Shown: positions 1-7,496 of the stretch, one piece after another
How the letters are laid out: each line of letters begins with the position of its first letter
Numbering within the stretch: the stretch's first letter is position 1
DNA from: CAZOMR01 sp964580655
GTDB lineage: Bacteria > RBG-13-61-14 > CAZOMR01
Direction of reading: 5' to 3'
Assembly: GCA_964580655.1 (NCBI GenBank)
Contig: CAZOMR010000045.1
Location: 1 to 16,627, forward strand
Length of the DNA: 16,627 nucleotides
Notes under the pieces: model-generated
The model's input: only the letters and a program-made list of their open reading frames with translations
Told to the model about the DNA's origin: nothing
Database searches by the model: none
Position numbers and translations under genes: made by a program

Positions 1-795
1 TTAAAAGCGGATAGCCCAAACATAGCCAAGGGATATTTGCCTTTTCTCAGGGAGACATTCAATCGCATTAAGGATGAAGGATTTGAAGGAATTCTATTGA
101 TTTTTGATGAGATCAATGGAATAAGCGAGAATCCGCAGTTCGCATATTTCATTAAAGAACTCGTAGACCAGAATGCACTCAGCGATGATCCGCTTCCCTT
201 GTTCTTGATTCTATGCGGTGTGGAAGAAAAATGGAGGACAATGATAAGAAACCATAAACCAGTTGAAAGGATTTTTGATATTGCTGAAATCTCAACACTT
301 TCTAGGCAAGAGGTGGAGAAATTCTTTACAAAAGCCTTCGGAGAATTAAATATTACTGTTGGAGAAAAAGCCATGTACATGCTTTGTCATTTTTCCGGAG
401 GATTCCCTAAATTGATGCATCTGATTGGTGATGCGGCATTCTGGATTGATAACGATGATTATATAGATAAAAAAGACACAGGGAGTGCTATTATTTATGC
501 TGCTGAAGATGTTGGAAGAAAATTTCTGGATCCGCAGGTATATAAAGGATTGCGTAGTGAGCATTATCAAAGCATACTTCACAAGCTTGGTGAATCAGAT
601 TTTTCCCTGAGTTTTCAAAAGTCTAAAATAGAAAAGGTTCTTACCCCCGCTGAGAAGAAAAAGTTTAATAATTTCCTTCAAAAAATGAAAGATCTTCATG
701 TCTTGAAATCCGGTCAGGTGAAAGGAGAATATATATTTTCAGATTGGTTGACTCGACTCTATATACTTATGCAGGCTTCTGGTAAAAAAGAATAA
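1..795 (+). CDS. AAA-type ATPase, C-terminal part (5' partial)
   Basis: The reading frame is open from the first base to a TAA at 793-795, giving 264 visible residues, so the start and Walker A loop lie outside the window. A Walker B motif (ILLIFDEI, bases about 91-114) is followed by a strand ending in CGVEEKW that resembles a sensor-1 segment. After these come a helical lid and a C-terminal region that looks like a winged helix (about residues 180-260). This layout fits the broad 'ATP-binding protein'/archaeal-type AAA ATPases that often occur as stand-alone, mobile or defence-associated genes. The specific role cannot be read from the sequence. The coding DNA is clearly more AT-rich than everything downstream of 982, which suggests a different origin. 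It could also belong to a larger multidomain NTPase. The ATPase fold is well supported; the function is unknown. Confidence 0.8.
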   Translation, partial: LKADSPNIAKGYLPFLRETFNRIKDEGFEGILLIFDEINGISENPQFAYFIKELVDQNALSDDPLPLFLILCGVEEKWRTMIRNHKPVERIFDIAEISTLSRQEVEKFFTKAFGELNITVGEKAMYMLCHFSGGFPKLMHLIGDAAFWIDNDDYIDKKDTGSAIIYAAEDVGRKFLDPQVYKGLRSEHYQSILHKLGESDFSLSFQKSKIEKVLTPAEKKKFNNFLQKMKDLHVLKSGQVKGEYIFSDWLTRLYILMQASGKKE

Positions 796-805
796 AAAAT
801 TTGAT

Positions 806-825
806 AAAAAATGCCCTGCATTTTT
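806..825 (+). terminator. Probable intrinsic terminator of the ATPase gene
   Basis: An 8-bp inverted repeat, AAAAATGC (807-814) and GCATTTTT (818-825), flanks a 3-base loop and ends in a run of five T. It begins about ten bases after the ATPase stop codon. The stem is AT-rich with few G-C pairs, so it may be weak, but its position and shape suit termination. Confidence 0.5.
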
Positions 826-981
826 CTTCAAGGCGATAGACTCTAGTGCCCTAGTCTTTAAAAGGGCTTGATTGATGTTATTCTGTTTTTCAGAAAGAAG
901 TTTATTGACTTCAAATTAAGAATTTGCTTGTTTAATTAAGAGATTATTCTGGATTTCCAGGCTTAAAAAGGAGATGTATAC
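826..981. other. Gene-free, AT-rich leader before the oxidoreductase operon
   Basis: No plausible coding region lies between the ATPase and the gene at 982. The stretch contains the partial inverted repeat AGACT/AGTCT around 839-858 and a TTGACT at 905-910 that could be a -35 element, but no convincing -10 lies at the right distance. The operon promoter is expected here but cannot be placed firmly. A strong ribosome binding site, AAGGAG (968-973), lies 8 bases before the ATG at 982. Confidence 0.4.
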
Positions 982-2460
982 ATGGCTTTACTGGAAACCG
1001 AGATTCTGATTGTGGGCGGTGGGGTCTTGGGATGCGCGATTGCCCGGGAGCTTAGCAGGTATAAGGTGGATGTGACCCTGATTGAGAAAAAGCCTGACCT
1101 GGGCTGGGGGATTACCAAGGCAAATGCCGGAATTGTCTGTCAGGGCAAGGATACCCTGGAGTTCAGGCCAGAGTATCATCGGAGCAAGCTCCTTTGGAAC
1201 AGCCTTCCCAAAATGGAACCTCTATGCCGGGAACTGGGAGTGCCTTTTCAAACTATCGGAGGGGTTGAGGCCTGTAAGAACCTCGAGCAGAAGGGAAAGC
1301 TGGATAAGCTTATCAAGCGCACGGAAAAGCTCGGGCTGGGAAAAGATGAGTTCCACTGGAGGCCGGAACTCCTTCTGCTAGAGCCTGACCTTGCTCCCGA
1401 GATTATTGGTGGAGTGTATGATCCCGAGATAGCGATCACTGACCCGATTAAACTTACCATCGCGCTTGGAGAAAGTGCCCGAAAAAATGGAGTAGAGGTT
1501 CTGCTTGACTGCGAGGTGGAGAATATACAAAAACAGGGCTTCGAGTTCCTGGTCAGGACCAATCAGGGAGAGATCAAGACCCGGTACCTCGTTAATGCCG
1601 CAGGCGAAAACATTGACAAGATAGCAAGAATGGTGGGCGGCGATGATTTTGTGCTCTTCCCGGTCAAAGGCCTGATCGGAATCCTGGACAAAAAGCTGGC
1701 TGGCATGGTTACCCATTTAATTGCAGTGCTTCCAGAACAACCCGGAGCCCTGAATATCATCTCCCCGACTGTTAATGGAAACCTGCTTTTCGGAATTCCC
1801 ATCCAGATCAACCGCAGGGGAGATTACTCATCCACCAAAGAAATGCAGGAGGTAGCCCTTCGCAATCTACGGGGGATCATCCCGGACATCAGCGACAAGG
1901 ATGTTATAACCTTCTTCTCCGGATTCCTGATGATGCAGAACTTTGAGATCGGATGGCACGAGTGCGTGGTAAGAATGAGCAGTCTGGTGCCGGGACTGCT
2001 CAATGCCTCTGTGGGCTATCCCGGGGTAAGCGCGGCACCCGGGGTAGCGGAAGAGGTTGTGGAGATTCTGAAGAAAGAAGGTGTCAAGATCGAGCCTGAC
2101 CCCGAATTCAATCCGAGAATAGAGCCGATTCCGGACTTCAGCGCGCTTGATGATCAAGCCAGGGAAAAGTTGATAAAACAAGACCCGAGACACGGTCATA
2201 TTATCTGCCGGTGCGAGACCGTTTCCGAGGGAGAGATAGTTGAGGCGATCAAGAGAGGTGCGACCACAATGGACGGGGTTAAATATCGAACCCGGGCAGG
2301 AATGGGCAGATGTCAGGGCGGATTCTGCGGTCCAAGGGTGATGCAAATCCTGGCTCGCGAGCTTAACCTGCCTGTCAGCGAGATTCGCAAGCGAGAGGCC
2401 GGGACCGGGTTAATGCTCTATGAGAGCAAGGAACTCATAAAAGGGAGGATGGCATCTTGA
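982..2460 (+). CDS. GlpA-like FAD-dependent dehydrogenase with C-terminal BFD-type [2Fe-2S] domain
   Basis: This 492-residue protein starts with a dinucleotide-binding GGGVLG motif (residues 12-17) that should hold FAD. A DAO-fold domain runs to about residue 365. The C-terminal BFD-like domain has four cysteines in the pattern C409-x-C411 and C444-x4-C449, which bind [2Fe-2S] in this family. The same architecture is seen in GlpA, the catalytic subunit of anaerobic glycerol-3-phosphate dehydrogenase, and in related 2-hydroxyacid or amino-acid dehydrogenases. The protein probably oxidises a C-OH or C-N bond and passes electrons through its cluster to the next two gene products. The start is set by AAGGAG 8 bases upstream, and the stop overlaps the next start by 4 bases. 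No glpK or glpF is adjacent, so glycerol 3-phosphate is only one possible substrate. The fold and cofactors are well supported. Confidence 0.85.
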   Translation: MALLETEILIVGGGVLGCAIARELSRYKVDVTLIEKKPDLGWGITKANAGIVCQGKDTLEFRPEYHRSKLLWNSLPKMEPLCRELGVPFQTIGGVEACKNLEQKGKLDKLIKRTEKLGLGKDEFHWRPELLLLEPDLAPEIIGGVYDPEIAITDPIKLTIALGESARKNGVEVLLDCEVENIQKQGFEFLVRTNQGEIKTRYLVNAAGENIDKIARMVGGDDFVLFPVKGLIGILDKKLAGMVTHLIAVLPEQPGALNIISPTVNGNLLFGIPIQINRRGDYSSTKEMQEVALRNLRGIIPDISDKDVITFFSGFLMMQNFEIGWHECVVRMSSLVPGLLNASVGYPGVSAAPGVAEEVVEILKKEGVKIEPDPEFNPRIEPIPDFSALDDQAREKLIKQDPRHGHIICRCETVSEGEIVEAIKRGATTMDGVKYRTRAGMGRCQGGFCGPRVMQILARELNLPVSEIRKREAGTGLMLYESKELIKGRMAS

Positions 2461-3710
2461 AGCTGGAGGGTATTGATCTGGCAATAATAGGAGGCGGTCC
2501 GGCAGGCATGGCCGCGGCTATTCGGGCCAAGGAAAGCGGTCTTGAGCGGGTGGCGATCATTGAGCGGGGAGAATATCTCGGGGGCCTGCTTGATCAGTGC
2601 ATTCATAATGGATTCGGACTCTTCTATTTCAAGGAGGACCTGACCGGACCCGAATATGGAGCACGGTTTGAGGCCCGGATCAAGGACCTGGGCATAGAGG
2701 TGCTTCTTGAGAGCATGGTAATCGAGCTCCGGCCTGATCGCGAGATGGTGGCGGTGAACCGGAAAGGATATTTCCGGACTCAACCCAAGGCAGTGGTTCT
2801 GGCAATGGGCTGTCGAGAGCGGGCCCGTGGCTCCCTCGCTATCCCCGGCACTCGCCCGGCCGGTATCTTCACCGCAGGCACGGCCCAGCGCCTGGTCAAT
2901 ATTGAAGGCTATATCCCAGGCAAAGAGATAGTCATCCTAGGATCCGGGGATATAGGAATGATCATGGCCAGAAGACTGGCCCTGGAAGGAGCAAAAGTCA
3001 AAGCAGTGGTTGAAAAGCTTCCTTATACAGGGGGCCTGATCCGGAACCAGGTTCAATGCCTGGCCGACTTTGAAATTCCGCTCATGCTAAGCCATACCGT
3101 GACTTATATCCAGGGCAACGACCGGATCCAGGCAGTGGAGGTCTCCAGGGTGGATGAAAAGGGAGAGCCGATACCAGGCACGGGGAAGCTGATCAAGTGC
3201 GATACCCTTTTTCTCTCTGTGGGCCTGCTCCCGGAAAACGAGCTGAGCCAGATGGCAGGGATCGAGTTGGACCCCCTGACCGGAGGCCCGCTCATGGATG
3301 AATACTATCAAACCAATGTCCCGGGAATTTTTGCCGGAGGAAATGTGGTCCAGGTGCATGATCTTGTGGATAATGTCTCCTGGCAAGCGGAGCGCGCTGG
3401 CGAGTATGCGGCCAGGTTTGTCGCCCAGGGAGGTCTTCGGAAGAGAGCAAGGATCACGCTCATCCCGGGCCGGAATATCAAGAGCATTGTTCCACAGAAA
3501 ATCAGCCCCAAAGAGGATGTCGAGATATATCTGCGGGTGGAAAGGCCTGAAAAGAATGTGAGGGTACATGTCCCCGATGTGGCGCGTAAAGCCTTTCTGG
3601 TGGTGAGTCCGAGCGAGAGCATCAAGATAAAACTCCCGGCAGAAAAGTTGAAAAAGGCGGCTCTTGAGAAAGAGATGGTGATTGATTGCCTGCCCAAAAA
3701 AGGAGACTGA
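2457..3710 (+). CDS. NAD(P)/FAD-dependent oxidoreductase partner subunit
   Basis: This 417-residue flavoprotein has the pyridine-nucleotide-disulfide-oxidoreductase fold. It has an N-terminal FAD loop GGGPAG (12-17), a second dinucleotide loop GSGDIG (162-167) for NAD(P), and a late GIFAGGNV motif (about 290-297) typical of FAD binding. No redox CxxC pair is visible, so it is not a thioredoxin reductase. A C-terminal extension of about 80 residues is of unknown role. The start is a TTG overlapping the previous stop (TTGA), with AGGGAGG at 2442-2448 spaced 8 bases away, so translational coupling is likely. In the known three-gene arrangement (DAO flavoprotein, this protein, DUF1667) it probably moves electrons between the dehydrogenase and NAD(P) or another carrier. 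Relatives include the A subunits of opine oxidase and hydrogen cyanide synthase. The exact electron acceptor is unknown. Confidence 0.85.
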   Translation: MKLEGIDLAIIGGGPAGMAAAIRAKESGLERVAIIERGEYLGGLLDQCIHNGFGLFYFKEDLTGPEYGARFEARIKDLGIEVLLESMVIELRPDREMVAVNRKGYFRTQPKAVVLAMGCRERARGSLAIPGTRPAGIFTAGTAQRLVNIEGYIPGKEIVILGSGDIGMIMARRLALEGAKVKAVVEKLPYTGGLIRNQVQCLADFEIPLMLSHTVTYIQGNDRIQAVEVSRVDEKGEPIPGTGKLIKCDTLFLSVGLLPENELSQMAGIELDPLTGGPLMDEYYQTNVPGIFAGGNVVQVHDLVDNVSWQAERAGEYAARFVAQGGLRKRARITLIPGRNIKSIVPQKISPKEDVEIYLRVERPEKNVRVHVPDVARKAFLVVSPSESIKIKLPAEKLKKAALEKEMVIDCLPKKGD

Positions 3711-3711
3711 A

Positions 3712-4077
3712 ATGGCAAAGAATGAGATCATCTGCATCGGCTGTCCCTTAGGATGCCGGATTTCCATCAAGGCCGGAAAAGGAACCAGGAATTTCGAGCT
3801 GAAGGGAGCGGGGTGCGCTGAGGGAAAGAAATATGCGCTCAGCGAATATCAGAATCCTGTCAGGATTTTTACGGCCACGGTGCTCACTCAGGATAAGAGC
3901 CAGCCATTGATCCCGGTCCGGACAAGTAAGCCGATCCCCAAAAAGCTCTTGAAAAAAGCCATGCTTGATCTGGTTAACCTCAAGCCGAAGCCCCCGATAA
4001 AAATCGGTAAAGTCCTGGTCAGGAACTTCATGAAAAGCGGTGCGGACCTGATCGCCACTGGCGAATGGAAAACCTAG
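3712..4077 (+). CDS. DUF1667 small iron-sulfur protein
   Basis: This 121-residue protein opens with CIGCPLGC (C8, C11, C15) followed by C35. Four cysteines in this spacing suggest a [4Fe-4S] cluster. The family (DUF1667) is repeatedly found beside GlpA-like and GlpB-like flavoproteins in anaerobes such as Thermotogales and Clostridia. It is thought to be the third subunit of the dehydrogenase, probably an electron-transfer component. An in-frame codon further upstream at 3682 is open, but it would overlap the preceding gene by 29 bases. The ATG at 3712 has AAGGAG (3700-3705) 6 bases before it and starts one base after the previous stop, so it was chosen. The C-terminal half is basic, lysine- and proline-rich and lacks cysteines. 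Confidence 0.85.
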   Translation: MAKNEIICIGCPLGCRISIKAGKGTRNFELKGAGCAEGKKYALSEYQNPVRIFTATVLTQDKSQPLIPVRTSKPIPKKLLKKAMLDLVNLKPKPPIKIGKVLVRNFMKSGADLIATGEWKT

Positions 4078-4086
4078 GAGAGAAAA

Positions 4087-4998
4087 ATGGGCAGTAAGGA
4101 TGAAATCAGTGAACTCAATCTGGAGCTGGCAAAGAAGGCACTTCTGGCGGCCAAGAGATATGCGGACAATGCCATGGGCTGGCCTTGCAGTATAGCGGTG
4201 CTCGGTAAAGCAGGCGGCGTGATCGCGGTTCACCGGATGGATGGCGCAGGCCCTGCCACACTTGACATCGCGATTGAGAAGGCCTGGACAAGCGTGGTCT
4301 TTGTGGCCCCGACTCTTCTGCTCGGACGCATGACTGATCCCAGGACCGCAATGATGCCTCTTGAGCAACTTCCACTCGGTCATCACGGCATGGGCCTGGC
4401 CCATAAGATGAAAGGAAAGCTGACGACCATCATGGGAGGAATACCTATCCGGGATAAAGATATGGGTGTAATCGGAGGAATTGGAACCAGCGGCACCCCT
4501 TCCGCGAATGATGATAACAAAGTGAGCCAGGCCGGATGGTCAGCAATGTATGACCAGGAGGATGTGGATTATTCTGATGATGTGCCGTCTCCCAGACTGG
4601 CCTGGTCTCTCAAGGTGATGAAACTTGCGGAAAAAAAGGCAAAGCAGATCAAGGCAAAAGCGAGTATAGCCATAAGCGATGAGAACGGTTTTCTCATTGC
4701 ACTTCATCGCCTGGATAATGCCTCGTTTCCTACCGCGGATATAGCACGGGACAAGGCCTGGACAGCCGCGGCTTACGAGATGCCCAGCGAGCAGATACAC
4801 GCATACGGCGATAAAAAGTTGCCCGGTTTCGGCATCAGCACTACCAATTATAACGAGCGATCATCGCCAATCCCCGGTGGAGTGCCTATTAAAAATAAAA
4901 ACCGGGTAATTGGAGCCATCGGGATAAGCAGTGCCAATCCCCTCAAGGATCGCCAGGTCGCGCTTGCAGTAGCAAAAGAAGCTCTCAAGATATCCTGA
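4087..4998 (+). CDS. Duplicated HbpS/GlcG-family protein (heme-binding-type fold, two copies)
   Basis: This protein has 303 residues, roughly twice the usual length of a single-domain HbpS/GlcG protein (formerly DUF336). Two copies of the domain can be aligned by eye. HRMDGAGPATLDIAIEKAW (49-67) matches HRLDNASFPTADIARDKAW (207-225), and GGIPIRDKDMGVIGGIG (117-133) matches GGVPIKNKNRVIGAIG (264-279). A linker rich in Asp and Ser lies around residues 140-170. Some family members bind heme or corrinoids; others sit in operons for glycolate, propanediol or aromatic degradation with no proven activity. No signal peptide is visible, so the protein is probably cytoplasmic. The ATG has AGGAGA overlapping the previous stop codon, which ties it to the oxidoreductase trio. 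Family assignment is firm; the ligand is not known. Confidence 0.8.
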   Translation: MGSKDEISELNLELAKKALLAAKRYADNAMGWPCSIAVLGKAGGVIAVHRMDGAGPATLDIAIEKAWTSVVFVAPTLLLGRMTDPRTAMMPLEQLPLGHHGMGLAHKMKGKLTTIMGGIPIRDKDMGVIGGIGTSGTPSANDDNKVSQAGWSAMYDQEDVDYSDDVPSPRLAWSLKVMKLAEKKAKQIKAKASIAISDENGFLIALHRLDNASFPTADIARDKAWTAAAYEMPSEQIHAYGDKKLPGFGISTTNYNERSSPIPGGVPIKNKNRVIGAIGISSANPLKDRQVALAVAKEALKIS

Positions 4999-5076
4999 AT
5001 AATAATTGTGACTCACCGCTGGGGCGCATCCAGCCTTCGTAGGACGATGAAGCATAATCAAGAGAATCACGAAAAC

Positions 5077-5083
5077 AGGAGGG
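5077..5083 (+). promoter_or_regulatory. Ribosome binding site fixing the start of the first UroD-like gene
   Basis: AGGAGGG lies 10 bases before the ATG at 5094 but only one base before an in-frame TTG at 5085. The spacing favours the ATG, which shortens the protein by three residues. Confidence 0.6.
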
Positions 5084-5093
5084 TTTGAGGAAT

Positions 5094-6248
5094 ATGGATT
5101 TCTGGCGATTAATTCTCAAAACGAGGCTGGAAGGCGAAAGGAAACCGGATTTCGAGAGATTCCGTAGGGCTGTCACTACCCGGGAGCCAGGCCCGGTAAC
5201 GGTAGGCGACATCTTTGCCGATTTCGAGACAGTGGGTAACTTTCTGGGCGAGCCTGTCCTGGACTGGCTATCCATAGCTGAGGACCCGAACCACAAGATA
5301 ACCTCCAGTGAGCTGAAACGCGGCTTCAAGTTGATAGGCCAGACCATACGCTTCTGTACGCTCGCGGGCTGGGATTACTCCTTTGCCTTCAGCTTGATCC
5401 CCTTCAAGGGGGTCGCGCTCAACATTGCGAAAAACACCTCGGCAGAAGTCAAGGACGGCAAGCGCGGCTGGATGGACGACAACCGCGGCCCGATAATGAG
5501 CTGGGACGACTTCGAGCGATACCCCTGGCCCAAAGACATCAAGGCTATAAACATCATGTCCAGGGTAATGGCAAAGCGCGTGCCGGAGGGCATGAAGGTG
5601 ATGGTTATCCCGGGTGGAATGTTCGAGTGGACTACCTGGCTCATGGGCCTTGTTCCCTTCAGCTATGCCCTGACCGACCAGCCGGACCTGGTGGATGCTG
5701 TGATCGGAAAAGTCGCGGACATAATCTACGCGGTGGTGGAAGACCTCATGGATGAGCCGAATATCGGAGGTGTCTTCATGGGGGATGACCTCGGCTATAA
5801 CACCGGGACCATGGTCTCGCCCAGTATCCTGCGCGAGAAATTCCTGCCTAATACGAAGCGGATAGTAGACCTTGTGCACCAGGCCGGCAGGGTCTTTGTG
5901 CTTCATTCCTGCGGAAACATGTACGCGGTCATGGATGACATCTGCGATATGGGGGTTGATGCCAAGCACAGCTTCGAGGACAAGATCATGCCGGTGGAGC
6001 AGGTATATCAGAAGTGGGGCGATCGGATCGGGATCATCGGTGGGGTTGACATGAACCTCATAGCCAAGGGCACGGAAGATGAGATCAGGAAAAGGACTCG
6101 CGACATACTCGATGTATGCGCGCCCCGCGGCCACTATGTGCTGGGCACGGGGAACTCCGTGGCCAACTATATCCCGCTGAAAAATTACCTGGCAATGCTT
6201 GATGAAGGAAGCAAATGGAACGAGGACCACTTTGGCCGGGAGTACTGA
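5094..6248 (+). CDS. Uroporphyrinogen-decarboxylase-family protein (methyltransferase-like), copy 1
   Basis: This 384-residue protein has the UroD/MtaA-type TIM-barrel signature. GVFMGDDLGYNTGTMVSP (about 226-243) corresponds to the substrate-pocket strand. VLHSCGNMYAVMDDI (about 269-283) carries the His-x-Cys pair (H271, C273) that ligates zinc in corrinoid:coenzyme M methyltransferases such as MtaA and MtbA. The third zinc ligand of those enzymes is normally a Cys in a G-x-G-C turn near the C-terminus; here the turn reads GTGNSV with Asn at about 354. C342 (VCAPRG) is the only nearby cysteine. True HemE lacks the HxC pair, so heme synthesis is unlikely. Methyl transfer or a demethylation step is the best family-level guess. 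No corrinoid-binding protein is encoded next to it. The gene follows the HbpS gene after a 95-base gap. Confidence 0.75.
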   Translation: MDFWRLILKTRLEGERKPDFERFRRAVTTREPGPVTVGDIFADFETVGNFLGEPVLDWLSIAEDPNHKITSSELKRGFKLIGQTIRFCTLAGWDYSFAFSLIPFKGVALNIAKNTSAEVKDGKRGWMDDNRGPIMSWDDFERYPWPKDIKAINIMSRVMAKRVPEGMKVMVIPGGMFEWTTWLMGLVPFSYALTDQPDLVDAVIGKVADIIYAVVEDLMDEPNIGGVFMGDDLGYNTGTMVSPSILREKFLPNTKRIVDLVHQAGRVFVLHSCGNMYAVMDDICDMGVDAKHSFEDKIMPVEQVYQKWGDRIGIIGGVDMNLIAKGTEDEIRKRTRDILDVCAPRGHYVLGTGNSVANYIPLKNYLAMLDEGSKWNEDHFGREY

Positions 6249-6282
6249 TCTTCCGCCAGACTGAACTCTAGCGTGTCCTTGG

Positions 6283-6289
6283 AAAGGAG
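6283..6289 (+). promoter_or_regulatory. Ribosome binding site fixing the start of the second UroD-like gene
   Basis: AAAGGAG lies 7 bases before the ATG at 6297. An in-frame GTG at 6273 lies upstream of this site and is therefore unlikely to be the start. Confidence 0.7.
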
Positions 6290-6296
6290 CAAGAAA

Positions 6297-7475
6297 ATGG
6301 ATATCTGGAAGGATCAATCGCAGGAGGCCAAGAAGGGGCGATGGAGGGCACTGTGGGCAATGGAGAACCTTCCTCGGCCTCTATGGTTCATACCGGCCTC
6401 GCCAGTCCTCGCTCTTTCACAGGACTGGATCCGGCAAAGGAAGCCGCTCACCGAGCTCTTCACTGACCGTGAGGTCCAGTTCAATGCCTCCATGAATTTC
6501 AATGAATTCTTTGCAAACACCCAGGCCACATGGTCCCATGATGACTTTGTCCTTCATCTTCAGCCACAGATGGGCGTGGGCGTGTTCGCATCGGCATTTG
6601 GTTGTGAGGTTGAGTTTCCACCCGACCAGATGCCGTGGTCGCATCCGGTGATCAAGGCGGGCGAGCCAGCAAAGAGGGTTTATGAGCTTGAGCCCCCGGA
6701 TGTCCGGTCCGGCCTGCTTGGGGAGATTCTGGACTATGCCGAGTATTTTGACAGGAAGGCCGAGGGCAAGTATCCCATTGCGGTGACCGACCTTCAGGGC
6801 CCCATGGACACTGCCTACCTGGTCTGGGACTCCTGCGAATTCATGGTGGCGATGTATGAGCACCCGAAAGAGGTCCACCATCTCATGCGCCTTTGCACAG
6901 ACCTTGTCATCAAGTTCACAAAGGAGATGCGCTCAAAGGTCAGGGAGTTCGTGCCAGCGCACTTTCCTCCGGTTTACATCCCGGACGGAATGGGGATTGC
7001 GATTTCCGAGGACGCTCTGGCAGTGCTCTCCAGTCACCTCTATGAGGAGTTCAGCCTGCCTTACATTAATGAGCTTTCCGAGGAGTTCGGGGGGATCATC
7101 ATCCACTCATGCGGCAACTTCGAGCACCAGCTTGATGTTCTGACCAAGGTGCACAACCTGCGCGCCATAAACTTCGGGGTGTCGGAGACAAGATTCGAGG
7201 CGGTATGGGAGAAGCTCGGGGGCAAGACCGCTATTATTCCGCATTGCACCGCTGAGATAATCGTGGCCAAATTCAAGAATGCGATGGAGTGGGTCGAACA
7301 TGTTCTCAAGATAAAGACCCACAACCGCGGGCTTGCGCTGATGGTTATTCCCATGGTCGGGGATATACATAAGATCACCATGGACTGGGTGCTGGACAGG
7401 AAGACCGAGTTTCAGGCAAAGGAGATGGCCTCTTTCGGAAGCGATATGCGCGGACTTATTGAGCGCTATGCATAA
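6297..7475 (+). CDS. Uroporphyrinogen-decarboxylase-family protein (methyltransferase-like), copy 2
   Basis: This 392-residue protein is a second, divergent UroD-family member, clearly not a recent duplicate of its neighbour. It shares the IIHSCGNFEHQLDVL segment with the HxC pair (H270, C272). It also has the LQGPMDTAYLVWDS stretch (about 166-179) typical of the MtaA/CmuA-like subgroup. The C-terminal zinc-ligand cysteine is not at the expected place (MVIPMVGDIHK); the only Cys after the HxC pair is C317 in PHCTAEII. The two genes are 48 bases apart and probably cotranscribed, which suggests a pair acting on the same substrate or as a heteromer. The N-terminus is rich in Trp, Lys and Arg. 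Family assignment is good; the reaction is not known. Confidence 0.72.
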   Translation: MDIWKDQSQEAKKGRWRALWAMENLPRPLWFIPASPVLALSQDWIRQRKPLTELFTDREVQFNASMNFNEFFANTQATWSHDDFVLHLQPQMGVGVFASAFGCEVEFPPDQMPWSHPVIKAGEPAKRVYELEPPDVRSGLLGEILDYAEYFDRKAEGKYPIAVTDLQGPMDTAYLVWDSCEFMVAMYEHPKEVHHLMRLCTDLVIKFTKEMRSKVREFVPAHFPPVYIPDGMGIAISEDALAVLSSHLYEEFSLPYINELSEEFGGIIIHSCGNFEHQLDVLTKVHNLRAINFGVSETRFEAVWEKLGGKTAIIPHCTAEIIVAKFKNAMEWVEHVLKIKTHNRGLALMVIPMVGDIHKITMDWVLDRKTEFQAKEMASFGSDMRGLIERYA

Positions 7476-7496
7476 AACATCATAAAAATTTCTGAA

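Noticed and set aside
905..936. Promoter for the oxidoreductase operon
   Set aside because: TTGACT at 905-910 is a fair -35, but the best -10 candidate (TTTAAT, 931-936) is 20 bases away. It is kept only as a remark in the intergenic entry.
982..4077. Canonical glpABC operon
   Set aside because: The third gene is a DUF1667 protein, not the CCG-domain GlpC, and the second protein has two full dinucleotide-binding loops, unlike enteric GlpB.
5018..5034. Terminator or attenuator between the HbpS-type and UroD-like genes
   Set aside because: GCTGG and CCAGC form a 5-bp stem with a 7-base loop, but no T-run follows, and such short stems occur by chance.
5094..7475. Two hemE (true uroporphyrinogen decarboxylase) genes
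   Set aside because: Both proteins carry the HSCGN zinc-type motif of methyltransferase-like members, and the N-terminal Arg-rich HemE signature is not visible. A duplicate hemE pair would also be unlikely beside a GlpA-like trio.
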